Assembly: GCA_019915135.1 (NCBI GenBank)
Contig: JAHLMK010000018.1
Location: 186,001 to 250,000 of the forward strand
Length of the DNA: 64,000 bases
DNA from: Strobilurus pachycystidiatus
Lineage: Eukaryota; Basidiomycota; Agaricomycetes; Agaricales; Physalacriaceae
Direction: 5' to 3'
The translations under genes and the position numbers were made by a program. Position 1 is the stretch's first letter. Each line of letters opens with the position of its first letter. Of the stretch, positions 35,262 through 45,872 are shown piece after piece. A model generated the notes under the pieces. That model had not been told where the DNA came from. It ran no database searches and worked only from the letters and a program-made list of their open reading frames with translations.

Positions 35262-36346
35262 TCATAAAGGTAGGTCAAAGAACCCCGTCTCGCTCAGGTG
35301 CTCCTCATGCTCCTTGGCGTGCTCCTTGACCTGTTTATCCATACTAGCGCGCCACACCGGAACAAACACCTTTAAAGCGATCAGCTATATTATCATTCGT
35401 AGGAGCCAATGAGAATGACACACAAAGTTAGAAAAATCCCATATGGCATCCATTAGCCCCCAGCCGGTATGCGGTGTCGCCCCTCTAGTGCCAGATCTGA
35501 ACACCTCGCCGATCCATTCTCCGGTAATATGAGCGTCACCCCGCTCAAGACCACGTAACATAGCCATTGCTGCCTGGTCCGGAGACTGACCTGCGTCTGT
35601 ACCCTCAATCGCATGCGTCAACGCTGGCTTCGTAAGGTTCTCCTCCTCAAACGACGCTGTGCGCATCGTGGGGGGAAAGTAGGTATGAACCATCGGTTTG
35701 CCGGCTGGTGTGTAGAGCATCATCTCGGAATGCAGCGTGTCTCCCAGCGCACGAAGAGCAAATTTTCCCGGACTGTAGTTTCCCCAGCCAACGAAGCTGA
35801 AGAAACCCACAACGGAGGAGACTAGAACAATTTTGCTCCGCTCATGCACCCTATGTTGCTTGACCATCATCCTCGCAGCAGCCCATGCCGTCCATGCCTG
35901 TACCCAGTAGCTTTCGCGCATGCCCTGCTCCAGATCTTCGGGCGTCATCTCGACGAAGAATTTGGGATGGGCGCCTCCAGCGCAACAAATCACGGCGTCG
36001 GGAGCGCGGTCTCCAAAACGTGCGCAAGCAGCTTTCAAAGCTTCTACCGAGGTCGAGGCCGAATAGAGCGAGAACGAGTAGCCGTAGATTTCTTGGGTGG
36101 GGAGGACCTGCAAGCCGCGGAGGGTTTTAACCGCGTCGTCGATACGTTCTTGGTTACGCGCGACGATGGAGACGTGGGCTCCCCGTAGGACCATGAGTTT
36201 GGCAAAAGCCAGTCCGAGACCCTGACTGCCGCCAGTGATATAGACATGCTAGAGCGTAGAACATGAGGTGAGAAACTTTCACTGCTGCAAGACCGTACCA
36301 GTCCGCCGGGATTCCACTTTTTCGAGGCCAAGAGCCAGTCAAGCAT
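35262..36346 (-). CDS. tsc10: 3-ketodihydrosphingosine reductase (short-chain dehydrogenase)
   Basis: Exons 36299-36346, 35424-36248 and 35262-35369 give 326 residues. The Rossmann nucleotide motif TGGSQGLGLAFA is near residue 21. HVSIVARNQERI follows the second strand, CAGGAHPKFF fits the NAG-type loop, and the catalytic set is Ser in VLVSSVVGFFSFVG (about 160) with Tyr174-x-x-x-Lys178 in YSPGK. The short hydrophobic N-terminus MLDWLLASKKWNPGG and the tail FVPVWRASMDKQVKEH fit the fungal enzyme. It would use NADPH to reduce 3-ketosphinganine to dihydrosphingosine on the cytosolic face of the ER. The last exon is easily missed, because reading through the intron gives a short false tail. Confidence 0.88.
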
Positions 36347-37960
36347 GCTGGAACGATGATAGAGGAGGATCACTCGGCGTGGTCTTTTCGATGGGGGCCC
36401 GGTCGGACCACCTTACTAGAGCGCGGACACGCCGGGCAGAAGAGCGCTCAAACACCGATCATACTATGCTTGTATCAGGTTCGAGTTCAAGTTTAAGTTG
36501 AGAGACTGCGGATCACTGGATCGTGATGCTGAGTTTCTCCCGGATCTTCTCTGTCACCTAAATCAGGTATGATACTCATCGCTCTCGCATTGCTTGAACT
36601 TGCATCTTCCTGTCGCGTTCGATCCCACTGGCAGCGTCGGATACGGTGAAGGCGAATACATTCCCGACTTACTCTCCTCTTTGTACTCTGATGTCGGCAT
36701 TTGATCCTTTTGTGCACGATTAGATTTCCAGACGCAATGACCATCAATGTTTTGTAATAGTGAGTGATCGTCTTCCTACTACAAAGTCGGTCTACAGTAC
36801 ATCAATGTATCATGATGCCAGATGCCTCGGAACGTTCGTGTTCTGCATCTGATTCTCTTACTCCATGCCAGGCAGCTACATACTTTTGCCGGCCTAAAGC
36901 CTCGCAGTGGCCGTTATAAACATGTCGCTGTATCGGAGTTGCGTTCGCATCAAGACCGACTACGTACCACAGCCGGCACCGTCTCCAGAATATCCCACAG
37001 ATATGACTTCTTTCCCACTAGGTCATGGTGAGCTAGATTCTGTTTGCCTCTTAGATGTCAGTCACTGATTGCGTGCAGTGCTATTGCATTTGCTGTCATC
37101 GATGCGGGCGCCACATCTGCTGAGTCCGAAACTCATGTACCGCCACATCAAATCAAAACAACTCAATTGAGCGTCCCTGAGACGCGCTTTGCTCTTCACT
37201 TATGTCGCGCCGGTCCTTCCTGGCGCATTGAACAGGATATTTCCCGGGTCGTCAAAACAGGATAGTTCCTTGACATACAACTCTTGACTCCTGCGAATCG
37301 TTTACCGCTTCAATGTGACTGTAAACTCGTTCAACTCAAAGACATTTGGACCGAGTCTCGACAGGAACTTTGTGTCACGAGGCAAGTGATATTCAACAAA
37401 CGGGTTGTTCGTGACTGGCAAGCTATATGACATTGTTAGCGCTCAGTATTCCATCGACCACATCTATCTCGGGACATCACATGTCCTTCTTGCCCTTGCG
37501 TTCTGTGCATGTATCTCATTCAACGTTCCGCGGGACGTCTCCGAGTCTTCGGTGCCATGAGCAAAGCAAATCGTCATAGATGTCACTGAATATTTAGAAA
37601 TTAGCCGGCGCCTATGAATCTACAGCTACTACAGTACATATGGTTCCGACTTCCAGGGCGTGAATTCCGTTTGGCATCCCTGGCCTACAGCAGGTCGCTT
37701 GTGCACCGCTTCTGTGCGGCTTTCGTGACGAAATAGGTCGATTTTTCGAACTCAATCCTGATGCGACCTGTCAATAGGCGCCAGTCTAAAGACAAAACGC
37801 CGACGAGATGAGAGAGCGGAGTTTTGTGTCTGATCTATTGGGACCCGAAGCCCGTCGGAGGCTTTGAACACTTCAGAAACCCCCGCGGGACCTTTAAGTC
37901 TCGATAGAGGGTATAAGAGTCTCTGTGGTACCCTCCCACTCTTCCATCAAGAACACTACT
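36347..37960. other. Intergenic; nothing recognised
   Basis: Short frames only. A TATAAGA box at 37912-37918 lies about 45 bp before the small ORF at 37961. Confidence 0.5.
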
Positions 37961-38275
37961 ATGCATTCTTCGAACCTGGGCTCTACTTCATTCTGCACAC
38001 TGGTACCCGCCCAGGACGTGCTCAAGCATGAGCAGGTTGTTCCCCTTCAAGTTGCAGAGTCTGAACGCGTTGTTTGCATGCCACTACACGACTGTGTCCT
38101 CTCTCAACACAGTCTCAATTGCACCAGTCCTATGTGGATCCATGAATGTGTACGTCTCGCCAGATGCGATACAGTAACAATATCTGATAACTCGATTAGG
38201 GAGGCCAGAACGAATGTCCTGAGGCTGCCATCATCACCAAGGCTGATAGAGCCGCGCTGCTCCGACCGCGGCTGA
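37961..38275 (+). CDS. Possible short Cys-containing protein
   Basis: An ATG at 37961, 43 nt after a TATAAGA sequence, opens a frame of 104 residues. A 50-nt intron with good ends (GTACGT at 38150, TTAG at 38196-38199) is possible. Splicing would replace the tail after WIHEC with GGQNECPEAAIITK and run on toward 38520. Cys residues are spread through it (SFCTLVP, CMPLHDC, LNCTSP). No family recognised. The TATA box and intron are the only support. Confidence 0.35.
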   Translation: MHSSNLGSTSFCTLVPAQDVLKHEQVVPLQVAESERVVCMPLHDCVLSQHSLNCTSPMWIHECVRLARCDTVTISDNSIREARTNVLRLPSSPRLIEPRCSDRG

Positions 38276-38794
38276 CTTCCCCGTGGCGGACATTGATATT
38301 CTGGGTCCGTCGGTCGCGCTATAGTAGAGGTCAGCCTTTGTCTTGTATAGTGTTCTTGGTCACTTATCGGCCCCAGCTATCTGTCAGAATATCATTCCGT
38401 CTGTTTGACACCGTTATGCCCTGCATAGGTTGCTCGATTGGTGTTGCTTTGCTACAAACTCGCTATATCTGCTTTGATATCTCTGCTCGTACTAATATAA
38501 TTACTCTACTAATTCCATAATTTGTGATGTGCGAGTCGGTCGATCGGCGATCGTGATGATGTGCATTCTGAACTTTGACCACGACGATCCTGACCGTCAT
38601 CGAAGCACGCCAATGAACGGCCCTCGCACTACCGACAACAGCCCATTGTCGCCCACTGGCCCAATGCATAGACGCAGCTGATGCCGACGACGACGATTAG
38701 TTGGAAAATGGCGAATAGGCAGCGGACGGAGCCAGAGTCATCTTCAATGGTGCGCAGACCACGACTCGCCCGCGATCTACCCCGCTAAAACACT
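38276..38794. other. Left flank of transposon copy 1
   Basis: Nothing recognised except the possible spliced tail of the preceding small ORF. The last three bases before the element (38792-38794, ACT) are the target duplication. Confidence 0.5.
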
Positions 38795-38992
38795 AGCTTA
38801 GTTCAAAGCTGAGGATGTACCGCGATGCACGGCGAGATTTCAGTAAAGATTCACGGAAGATTCACGCGAGATTTACCTGTGTTTAGTGTCACGGCGTGAT
38901 AATTGATTCCGTGCCTGGTCAGGCTATCTCCGCATCTCCGCGACTCATCACCGCACCATCATCAGCCACCATACCGCCATCGCCATCGCATT

Positions 38993-40300
38993 ATGCCTCC
39001 GCTTCACGATCTCTTCATCAAACGATACATCTTATATATGGTGACACGGAATATCCTCACTCCAACAACCTCACATCGCGACCTCCTTGCCCGACTCAAC
39101 CTGGATATCCAAATCTTGAAGCAGATCCGGGAGACGCGTTACCTTCGAGGTCGTGAGCCCGTGCTGAAGCTAGGAAACATACACCTAGCATGGGAGTACG
39201 CAAAAGATCACCATAACCATCATCGCTTTGTCCAAATGCTCCGCGTATCCCCAGAGGTCTTTGACATCCTACTTGTCCTCATCCGCGATCATCCCATCTT
39301 TCACAACAACTCTAACAACGCTCAAGCCCCTGTTCAGGAGCAGTTGGCTGTGACACTCTTCCGCCTTGGTCGTTACGGCAATGGGGCTTCCGTCAAAGAC
39401 ATCTCGCGGATATCGGGCGTCGCCGAAGGATCAGTCATCAATTACACGGACCGGTGTCTGGAGGCGATTGAGTCGCTCCATGACATGTTTGTACGGCCAT
39501 TAACTGCTGATGAGAAGGAACGAGAGAAGGAATGGATGGATGAGCATCTCGGATTTGTGGGTGCATGGCGCGACGGCTGGATCATGTATGATGGGACAAT
39601 TGTTGTTCTCTACAAGCGCCCAGAGCTTCATGGTGACGCCTATTATACACGTAAATCTAATTATGGTCTCAATGTCCAGGTAAGTAACTTACTCTCTTCT
39701 CTGCTGTTGATAACTATGTTGATGTTCTCTCAGATTGGGAACGTCGCCACAAATCTACGCATCGCAGACTATGCCTGCGGTCATACCGGCTCTGCTCATG
39801 ATTCCTATGCATTCCAGGAGACAGCTGCAGCCAAGTTCCCTGACTGGTTCTTTGATGGCGAGGAATTTGCTTGGACAGACTCTGCCTACGCCGTCAATGC
39901 TCGCACCATTCCCGTTCACAAGGAGCCCGCATCATTTCAACCCAATAACGCGCTCTTCGATACGACAGTCTCACACCTACGTGTTCGTTCTGAGCACTGT
40001 ATGGGCGCGCTCAAGTCTCGCTTTCAGTGTCTGCGTGGTCTCCGCCGCCATATCCGCACTCGACAAGATCATCTCGACGCAATACGGTGGATTGTTGTTT
40101 GTATCATCTTACACAACATGGTGATTGATATCGAAGGAACGTCACAGTCAGATCATCTGGGGGTTCACGGACGTGAGCAGGAAGAACAAGATGGAGCAGG
40201 ATATGGATTTGGAGCTGCACCTATTGGTACGGGAAATAATGCCAAGCGTCAACAACTAGTTGCAGAGATTGTAGCATACCGTGAATTACGAGGACAATAA
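38993..40300 (+). CDS. DDE transposase of copy 1 (HARBI1-like)
   Basis: Exons 38993-39679 and 39734-40300 around a 54-nt intron (GTAAGT...TCTCAG) give 417 residues. The intron has no in-frame stop, so retention would give 435. A helix-turn-helix-like part reads VKDISRISGVAEGSVINYTD. The catalytic triad fits MYDGTIVVLYK (first Asp), WTDSAYAVNA (second Asp) and RSEHCMGALKSRF (Glu), as in the DDE_Tnp_4 family. ATG 38993 is the first ATG in frame; the longer frame upstream starts only with TTG. It should cut and paste the element by its inverted repeats, in the nucleus. Its stop codon directly abuts that of the convergent gene. Confidence 0.92.
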   Translation: MPPLHDLFIKRYILYMVTRNILTPTTSHRDLLARLNLDIQILKQIRETRYLRGREPVLKLGNIHLAWEYAKDHHNHHRFVQMLRVSPEVFDILLVLIRDHPIFHNNSNNAQAPVQEQLAVTLFRLGRYGNGASVKDISRISGVAEGSVINYTDRCLEAIESLHDMFVRPLTADEKEREKEWMDEHLGFVGAWRDGWIMYDGTIVVLYKRPELHGDAYYTRKSNYGLNVQVSNLLSSLLLITMLMFSQIGNVATNLRIADYACGHTGSAHDSYAFQETAAAKFPDWFFDGEEFAWTDSAYAVNARTIPVHKEPASFQPNNALFDTTVSHLRVRSEHCMGALKSRFQCLRGLRRHIRTRQDHLDAIRWIVVCIILHNMVIDIEGTSQSDHLGVHGREQEEQDGAGYGFGAAPIGTGNNAKRQQLVAEIVAYRELRGQ

Positions 40301-42060
40301 TTATATAGTTAGGCTTGCCAGCTCTGCCTCTTCTTTCTTATCAATGTCCGTAAGCTTCTGCCTTGCTTCCGCATTAGTCAGTAAACCACTCTTCGCACAG
40401 TTCATCACTTGCTCCCGCTGATTGTTGAAGATAACCATAACTTCCAAACGTACCTTGCGCTGGTCAATAAGATGCGCATTATCGACCTTGCGTTGCTCCA
40501 GAAGGTGCGACTTCTCCGATTGATCTCTGTGAGTAGGTCAATTATTACAAAAACAGTCATGAAAGACAAGTGAACATACTGAAGCGTCTTCACAAGATCA
40601 CTCTCAAAGTTTGGCTTTGGAGGACGGACTGTTACCTCACCACGAGCTTTATCCAAGACTTTCTCTGCTTGAGCACTCTTTGCTTGCGCTGCTGTGATCG
40701 CCTTAGTTTTGGCTGATGACCGCGGTTTGGCTGCAGGCGCAGGTATCGTGATGGAGGGCCTTGTTGGTGTCGGTGTTGCCATCACCGTTGGGTTAAGACG
40801 GGAAGTCAGTGGTCCATGGGGAGTCTGACCTGGAGTCGGATATGCGAACGTAGTACCGTTCATCGGTTTGAAAGAAGGCCAATCAATCTAGAGATATTTG
40901 AGCTATCTCAAATCTTGCATGGCGTAGACAAACATACTGTGTCGAGAAAGCTATAGTCGCCGTCGGGGTCGAACTGAAAGTCATCTTCTGGGACGAATGA
41001 CTGAAGGTCGTCGTCGTCGTCGGGGCTGAACGACTGAAATACATCAAAGTTCAAGTTGGCAAGATCAAGAGGGCCATTCGGAGTTGCTAGCGGTGGCCGA
41101 GTGGGCGAGACCTGGGTGGAGGCAGGTAAAAGACCGCATGATGGAATTTCTGATTGCGATGTATCACGGCTCGGCGGGGGCTGATAGAAAGTTGTCGTAC
41201 GGCCAGTTGGTCCTACACCTCGAGTAACAGCAGGTGGGTTGATATTAGGACGAGTCGTGAACATGCTGTGCATGCGCGCAAAGAAAGGGAAGCGATCGAG
41301 GATCTGGTCTGGTATAACCGTGTCAGTTGATAGCTACTAAAGGTAGATACACATACTCCAGAGATTAATACCCTCTGCTGGCGTGTCATTGGTTGGCCCG
41401 TCCTTTCCAATATAGAATAACATCGTGATATCGGTATTTTCCTTCTCGTCGTCACTGTCACTGTCCTCGTGGTCACTGGTAGCATCGACTCCACCGCCAG
41501 TAACGCGAAGCTTGCTCCCCTCCGCTCGGTATGTTCGAATGAGTCTGTAGCTATAGTACTCAGATGTCTACATGTCACAGAATGGAGCTCACTTTTGGAC
41601 TTGGTTTTTGACTCTCAAGGTAGTCCCCTTCTTGTCGGCAGCGTAGCGGTCCGAAAATGCACTTTGAGCAATGCGCTTATAAGCGTCCACCTTCCGGTCA
41701 CCAGATGTTTTCTGCAAATAAATTAGCAACCAGTCAGATAGTATTTGGAAGACTCACTTGTCCTGGTCCGGCACCAACGAGGACCACCTTATTCTCTTCC
41801 TTCTCCATCTCCGTCACCACAAGCCAGGTATTGTGCCCCTTGTCCGCAACCCAGTCAATGTCATCATCCCGGGTCTTCTTCTGTGTATGGCGGCGCTTGC
41901 TGCCCTTCTCCTCAACCTCTGACTCGCTCTCCTCGCTCTCGGTGTCGGCTGCCTTTTTCTTCTTGCGTCGCTTTTTCGGGGATCCCTTTGCAGCTTTGGT
42001 CTTTTTTGGAGCGGGTTCATCGAGGGAGGCGTCCGACTTCTTGCGCTTGCGTGGCGGCAT
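40301..42060 (-). CDS. Myb/SANT-like accessory protein of copy 1
   Basis: Six exons: 41758-42060, 41593-41711, 41357-41550, 40938-41308, 40580-40887, 40301-40526. They give 506 residues. The N-terminus MPPRKRKKSD is a likely nuclear signal, followed by Lys- and Glu/Ser-rich low complexity. The Myb/SANT-like region runs about residues 75-150 (DIDWVADKGHNTWLVVTEME, then DAYKRIAQSAFSDRYAADKK and LRVKNQVQNYRLIRTYRAE). The middle is acidic (DDDDDLQSF) and Pro-rich. The last 90 residues are a charged helix (EKSHLLEQRKVDNAHLIDQR). In Harbinger elements the Myb-like protein helps bring the transposase to the DNA ends. That role here is by analogy. Confidence 0.85.
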
Positions 42061-42495
42061 ACTGGTAAATGGGCGGTCCAATGAGCAAGAGGTATGCCGA
42101 GAGCCAGCAGCGCGTCGAGAGACGCGTCGGAATGAAAGCAGAAGAAAAGGAACAACGGTAAATGACGGTCCACTTACAATTGGCCAATCATGTGGTCACC
42201 CGTTCAAACCATGCATACGCCACTTCTTGAACTGGGCCATATATACTGAGGGACTGTGATGTAAGTGAGATGAAGATGGATTGTAGTATATATATGTATC
42301 TACTACTTTTGAGGCTCAAGAATTTATATCCACAATGTGTGGATAGGGCAGTAGTGAGTGCGACGGACAATGACATTCCGAATCTGGATTGGTGAGTCAC
42401 AAATGGTCACAAGTCATGCACGCGTAGATCTTCCGTGCATCTTTAGCTGAAATCTCGCCGTGCATCGCGGTACATCCTCAGCTTTGAACTAAGCT

Positions 42496-44238
42496 ACTAC
42501 TTCGGCAGCAGCTCAGCCTTTTCATGTCACCCAGTCGAACCAGCGCCGCAGACTACCACTCTGCCGTCGTCGACGTGTTCACTCAACATGGCCACTCGTA
42601 CAGTCAGGCTTCGCAGTGGAGGCGCGTCTGTTCACGTCCTCTCCTCGCATACCATCAGGCTTGATTGATAAGGTGCGCAGACAAAGACATGCTTTCGAGT
42701 CTAAGCGCTGATAGGATACCACCAGCAGCACGGAGTCCGTCTTGTGTGCTCGGTGGATAGCAGGATCGCACTTACCGCATGATATCCGCCAACAAGGAGG
42801 CCACATGGTGGCAGACGTTGGCGACCAAATGTGCACCCGCATCTGCTCAACACCAGCGAGCAGCCGGCTAACAGTAACGGGAGAAATCTCGTCGACGTAT
42901 GTCAGGCTAGGGGTCACACAACTTGCACACAACCATCAAGGAAATTCGGGGCAAGCACGCTGACTTTGCCTTTTCCCCGCCTCTGATGCTTATTCTTCAC
43001 GCCAGGTCAGGCAGGTTCTCTGCATGCAGCCTGCACCTTAATTGACGCACCTCAATCACGAACAACTTATTGCAACCTTGCTTCGCGCCATGATTTTTAC
43101 CACAGCGGTGACCATCAATGGAAGCTAATCATTGAGTGGGCAACGTCAGGAGCATGAGGGTTCTGAACGAGCAAGAGTAGAGGGTTGCAAACGCGGCGAA
43201 TGAACGTACCGCCTTGTCTGGGATCGATGGGTACGTTTCCTTCTCCAGCCTTCGCATAGCTTACCCAAGATCTTGCTGGGCAGCTTAGGCGGGCACCCAC
43301 TGCGCAATCTATAGCACCTACAGGCGGATTACTAGAGCCAAGCTGGCCAACAATTCTAGCCTCGCGAGATTTCCACTATCCGCCCCTTCCCTCTCTACAT
43401 TATTCGTGACTGTCGACCGTGTACGACGATGAGCAGGAGTGACTGCACGCGAGGGCGATAGCAATTGTTGACCACAGCAAGAATCTGGTTGTCTGCTTTC
43501 TAAAATCGTCGACTCGCGGATCCATTTCGACACTCGACGCCTGTATGCAGATGTTAAGAGTGGTACGAGCTCTGTTTCTGGTGTGTATGTCGCCTATCGG
43601 CCTCTTCAGTGTAACAAAGTATGTACGCCATATAACACCTCGTCCGGTTATAATTTCTGACCAGTGACATTGTTCAGATTTATCTCTTGTCGGGCCCTGA
43701 GTCCTATAGTGTTTGTGCTTTGTATTATTGCATCAACCTATGGCTTATCCCCATCGCTGCTTGTAATGTCTCATTCGCTGCTCACGGGCGGAAGACCTTT
43801 TTCATTTTCACCAACCAGACCAGTTTGTACGGAAGAGCTGGCCGCGCATGAACGGCATGCCATTGGACCAAGCCTCTGAACGGTCGCGCCCCGTTTTTGC
43901 CGACTCGTCACTGCTGGAGCAAATACTCTCGGTCGGCGGTAGTATGGCGCACTTCAGCGCATGTCTTCATTAATAACGCGCTTGTCGGGGTGGGTGTGGA
44001 AGTACTAATGATTCGGTACATTGCTGTCCCTCGGGCATGGATCAGTATCGCGTAGTTCCGTAACTGAGGGTCGAGGACGTGTATGTGTCGGAGGCATATT
44101 GACGAATGACCGTGTCGTATATACAATGGAAGCACGGTAGCATTTGTATAGCGATTGATATTAGTAGAACGTCTACACATACCAGATGGATGTGATGCGA
44201 GTTGTACGTGCGGTAGTGGCATAGGAATGTCCAAAATA
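42496..44238. other. Right flank of copy 1; no gene seen
   Basis: The first three bases are the ACT target duplication. Open frames are short and unconvincing. Confidence 0.5.
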
Positions 44239-45872
44239 TTAAACTAAGATCATAAAGAGGAAAAGCATTGACGCCGACACAAGAGTGAAACTCAACCCTT
44301 GCGTAACGGCGGCATTGGCTGGGGCTGAAGCAGATGCACCCTGCGTACCAGAGGGGCTGACAGAGACAGTCGAAGTTCCGGTCCTAGACTGAGTTAGAAG
44401 AGTGCACAAGTAGCCGGAATGGCGGCTTACGTCGTCTTAGAGTGAGTAGCGCCGGCCGAGGTATTGCTGCTTGTACTATCCGAGATTGAAGAGCTGCCAC
44501 CTGAGCCCACGGCAGCTAAAATTCCAGCAGGGGTGACGGTGGAAGAATCGCCAGTTCCGTCCGAATTTTGGTACGCGCTATCGGACAACAATAACGCGAC
44601 GGATGTGGTCTGCCATCCATTCGACTGCATGACTGGGTATGCATCCTTGAATGCCTGAACCGTATCGCTGGTGAGCTCGTGCTCGAGAATGATCAGACCA
44701 GGCGATTTGGGACCTGAAATTACATGAGATATAGGACGCCTCACCGTCGGTCAGCGTACCGGTGATCCATTCAGTCATGGATGAGTTGATGGCTTGCATG
44801 GTCGTCCCGCCGCTTGCCATACTCCAGTCTTCCGTACTGACGTTCAATTCGAGTTAGCCGCGAAGTCTTCAATAAGTATGAACGGCGCACTCTTGGTTCC
44901 AGATGATAACTTCCATACCAAAGATCTGACGAACTTCAGAATACGAATTACGCGCATCCGTATGACTTTACCTCCTCAGCGATAGCCCTGACCCTGTTGT
45001 CAGAATCGCCATAAGGTGGACGCCAGTACTTGGGAACACGTCCTCCTGTGGAATTATGAATAATCTGCATTGTCCAACCCAACTGGAAAAGTTTCAGGGA
45101 AGTTACATGAGAATGGGATGTTGAGACTTACCTCAGCGACGACCTGCTCGTTGGTTTGGGTGGTCATGTAGGGATGTGTGTACGTGTGAACGGCGAGATC
45201 CCCGCCCATATTCATTATGGCATTAAACTCGTCCGGATTGTTGAGAATGTTGACTCCAATGAGGAAATGAGTAGCGGTCTGCGACTGTCCCGTCAAGAAC
45301 TCGACCAGCTCAGAAGTTCCCTGTTGAGTACCCGTTCAGAGCTCGTGGTCATCTCGTCGATATGGAAATCTCACGTCTGTTGGGCCATCGTCAAAGCCAA
45401 TACCAATAGTGCCATCGGGAGCATCCCAAACGTCCCCAGAGTTGCGACATTTGTAGGTGGCAGAACAGACCACGTCGCCTTCGGGGTCGTATCCGTCAGC
45501 GTAGGTGGGAAAGCCCGTATCGTCGACAGTAGATGGTGGGAAATCAGGGATTTTGCCTGCTGCTACAGCAGCAGCCAGTGCGTCCTTCCATGCCTGAGGC
45601 ATAGCATCGGGATCAGGCGTGGAAGTGGGATAGGCGGCAGACCAAGCTGAGGGGCTGTAGTGAGGGTTTCACGTCGCGAAAGTAGAATGTAAATACTCAC
45701 TGCTCGATCCAACCTCTGGGTAGTCAATTCCATCGCTGGGTGCGCGTCGGAAAAGCTTGTTGACAGAGTGAGATCTATCCTGGTGCCAAATGCGACGGCC
45801 CGGAAGATGTACGGGGGAATGAGAAAATGCGACAGACGCAAAAGCTAGTACGAGAGGTAAAGAGTGCAACAT
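44239..45872 (-). CDS. Chitin deacetylase, GPI-anchored (paralog 1)
   Basis: Eight exons: 45701-45872, 45375-45646, 45132-45320, 44972-45082, 44891-44925, 44760-44836, 44431-44713, 44239-44383. They give 427 residues. A signal peptide ([17 protein letters not shown]) is followed by [20 protein letters not shown] and the NodB domain. Motif 1 is GFDDGPTD (about 142-149), motif 2 HTYTHP (metal His), motif 3 [18 protein letters not shown], and then VIIWNQDTEDW. A Ser/Thr-rich stalk and a hydrophobic end ([17 protein letters not shown]) predict a GPI anchor. It should remove acetyl groups from chitin at the cell surface to make chitosan. Intron positions match those of the paralog at 58093-59767. 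It lies between the two transposon copies. Confidence 0.92.

Larger units (their letters stand above)
38795..42495. mobile_element. PIF/Harbinger-like DNA transposon, copy 1 (3701 bp)
   Basis: The ends AGCTTAGTTCAAAGCTGAGG and its reverse complement extend to 49 bp of perfect terminal inverted repeat (38795-38843 with 42447-42495), with near-identity for about 25 bp more. The 3-bp duplication ACT flanks it (38792-38794, 42496-42498). It carries a DDE transposase and a Myb/SANT-like accessory gene, the two-gene plan of PIF/Harbinger elements. The usual target of that superfamily is TWA, so ACT is unusual. A second copy of exactly the same length lies at 50389-54089. Both genes are intact, so the element may be active. 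Confidence 0.93.

Noticed and set aside
38903..38992. 30-residue N-terminal extension of the transposase
   Set aside because: It begins with TTG. The first ATG is 38993, and the extension has no motif.
41651..42259. Plus-strand frames opposite the accessory gene exon 1, and their copy 2 equivalents
   Set aside because: Mirror of the Lys/Ser-rich coding exon; no splice or motif support.
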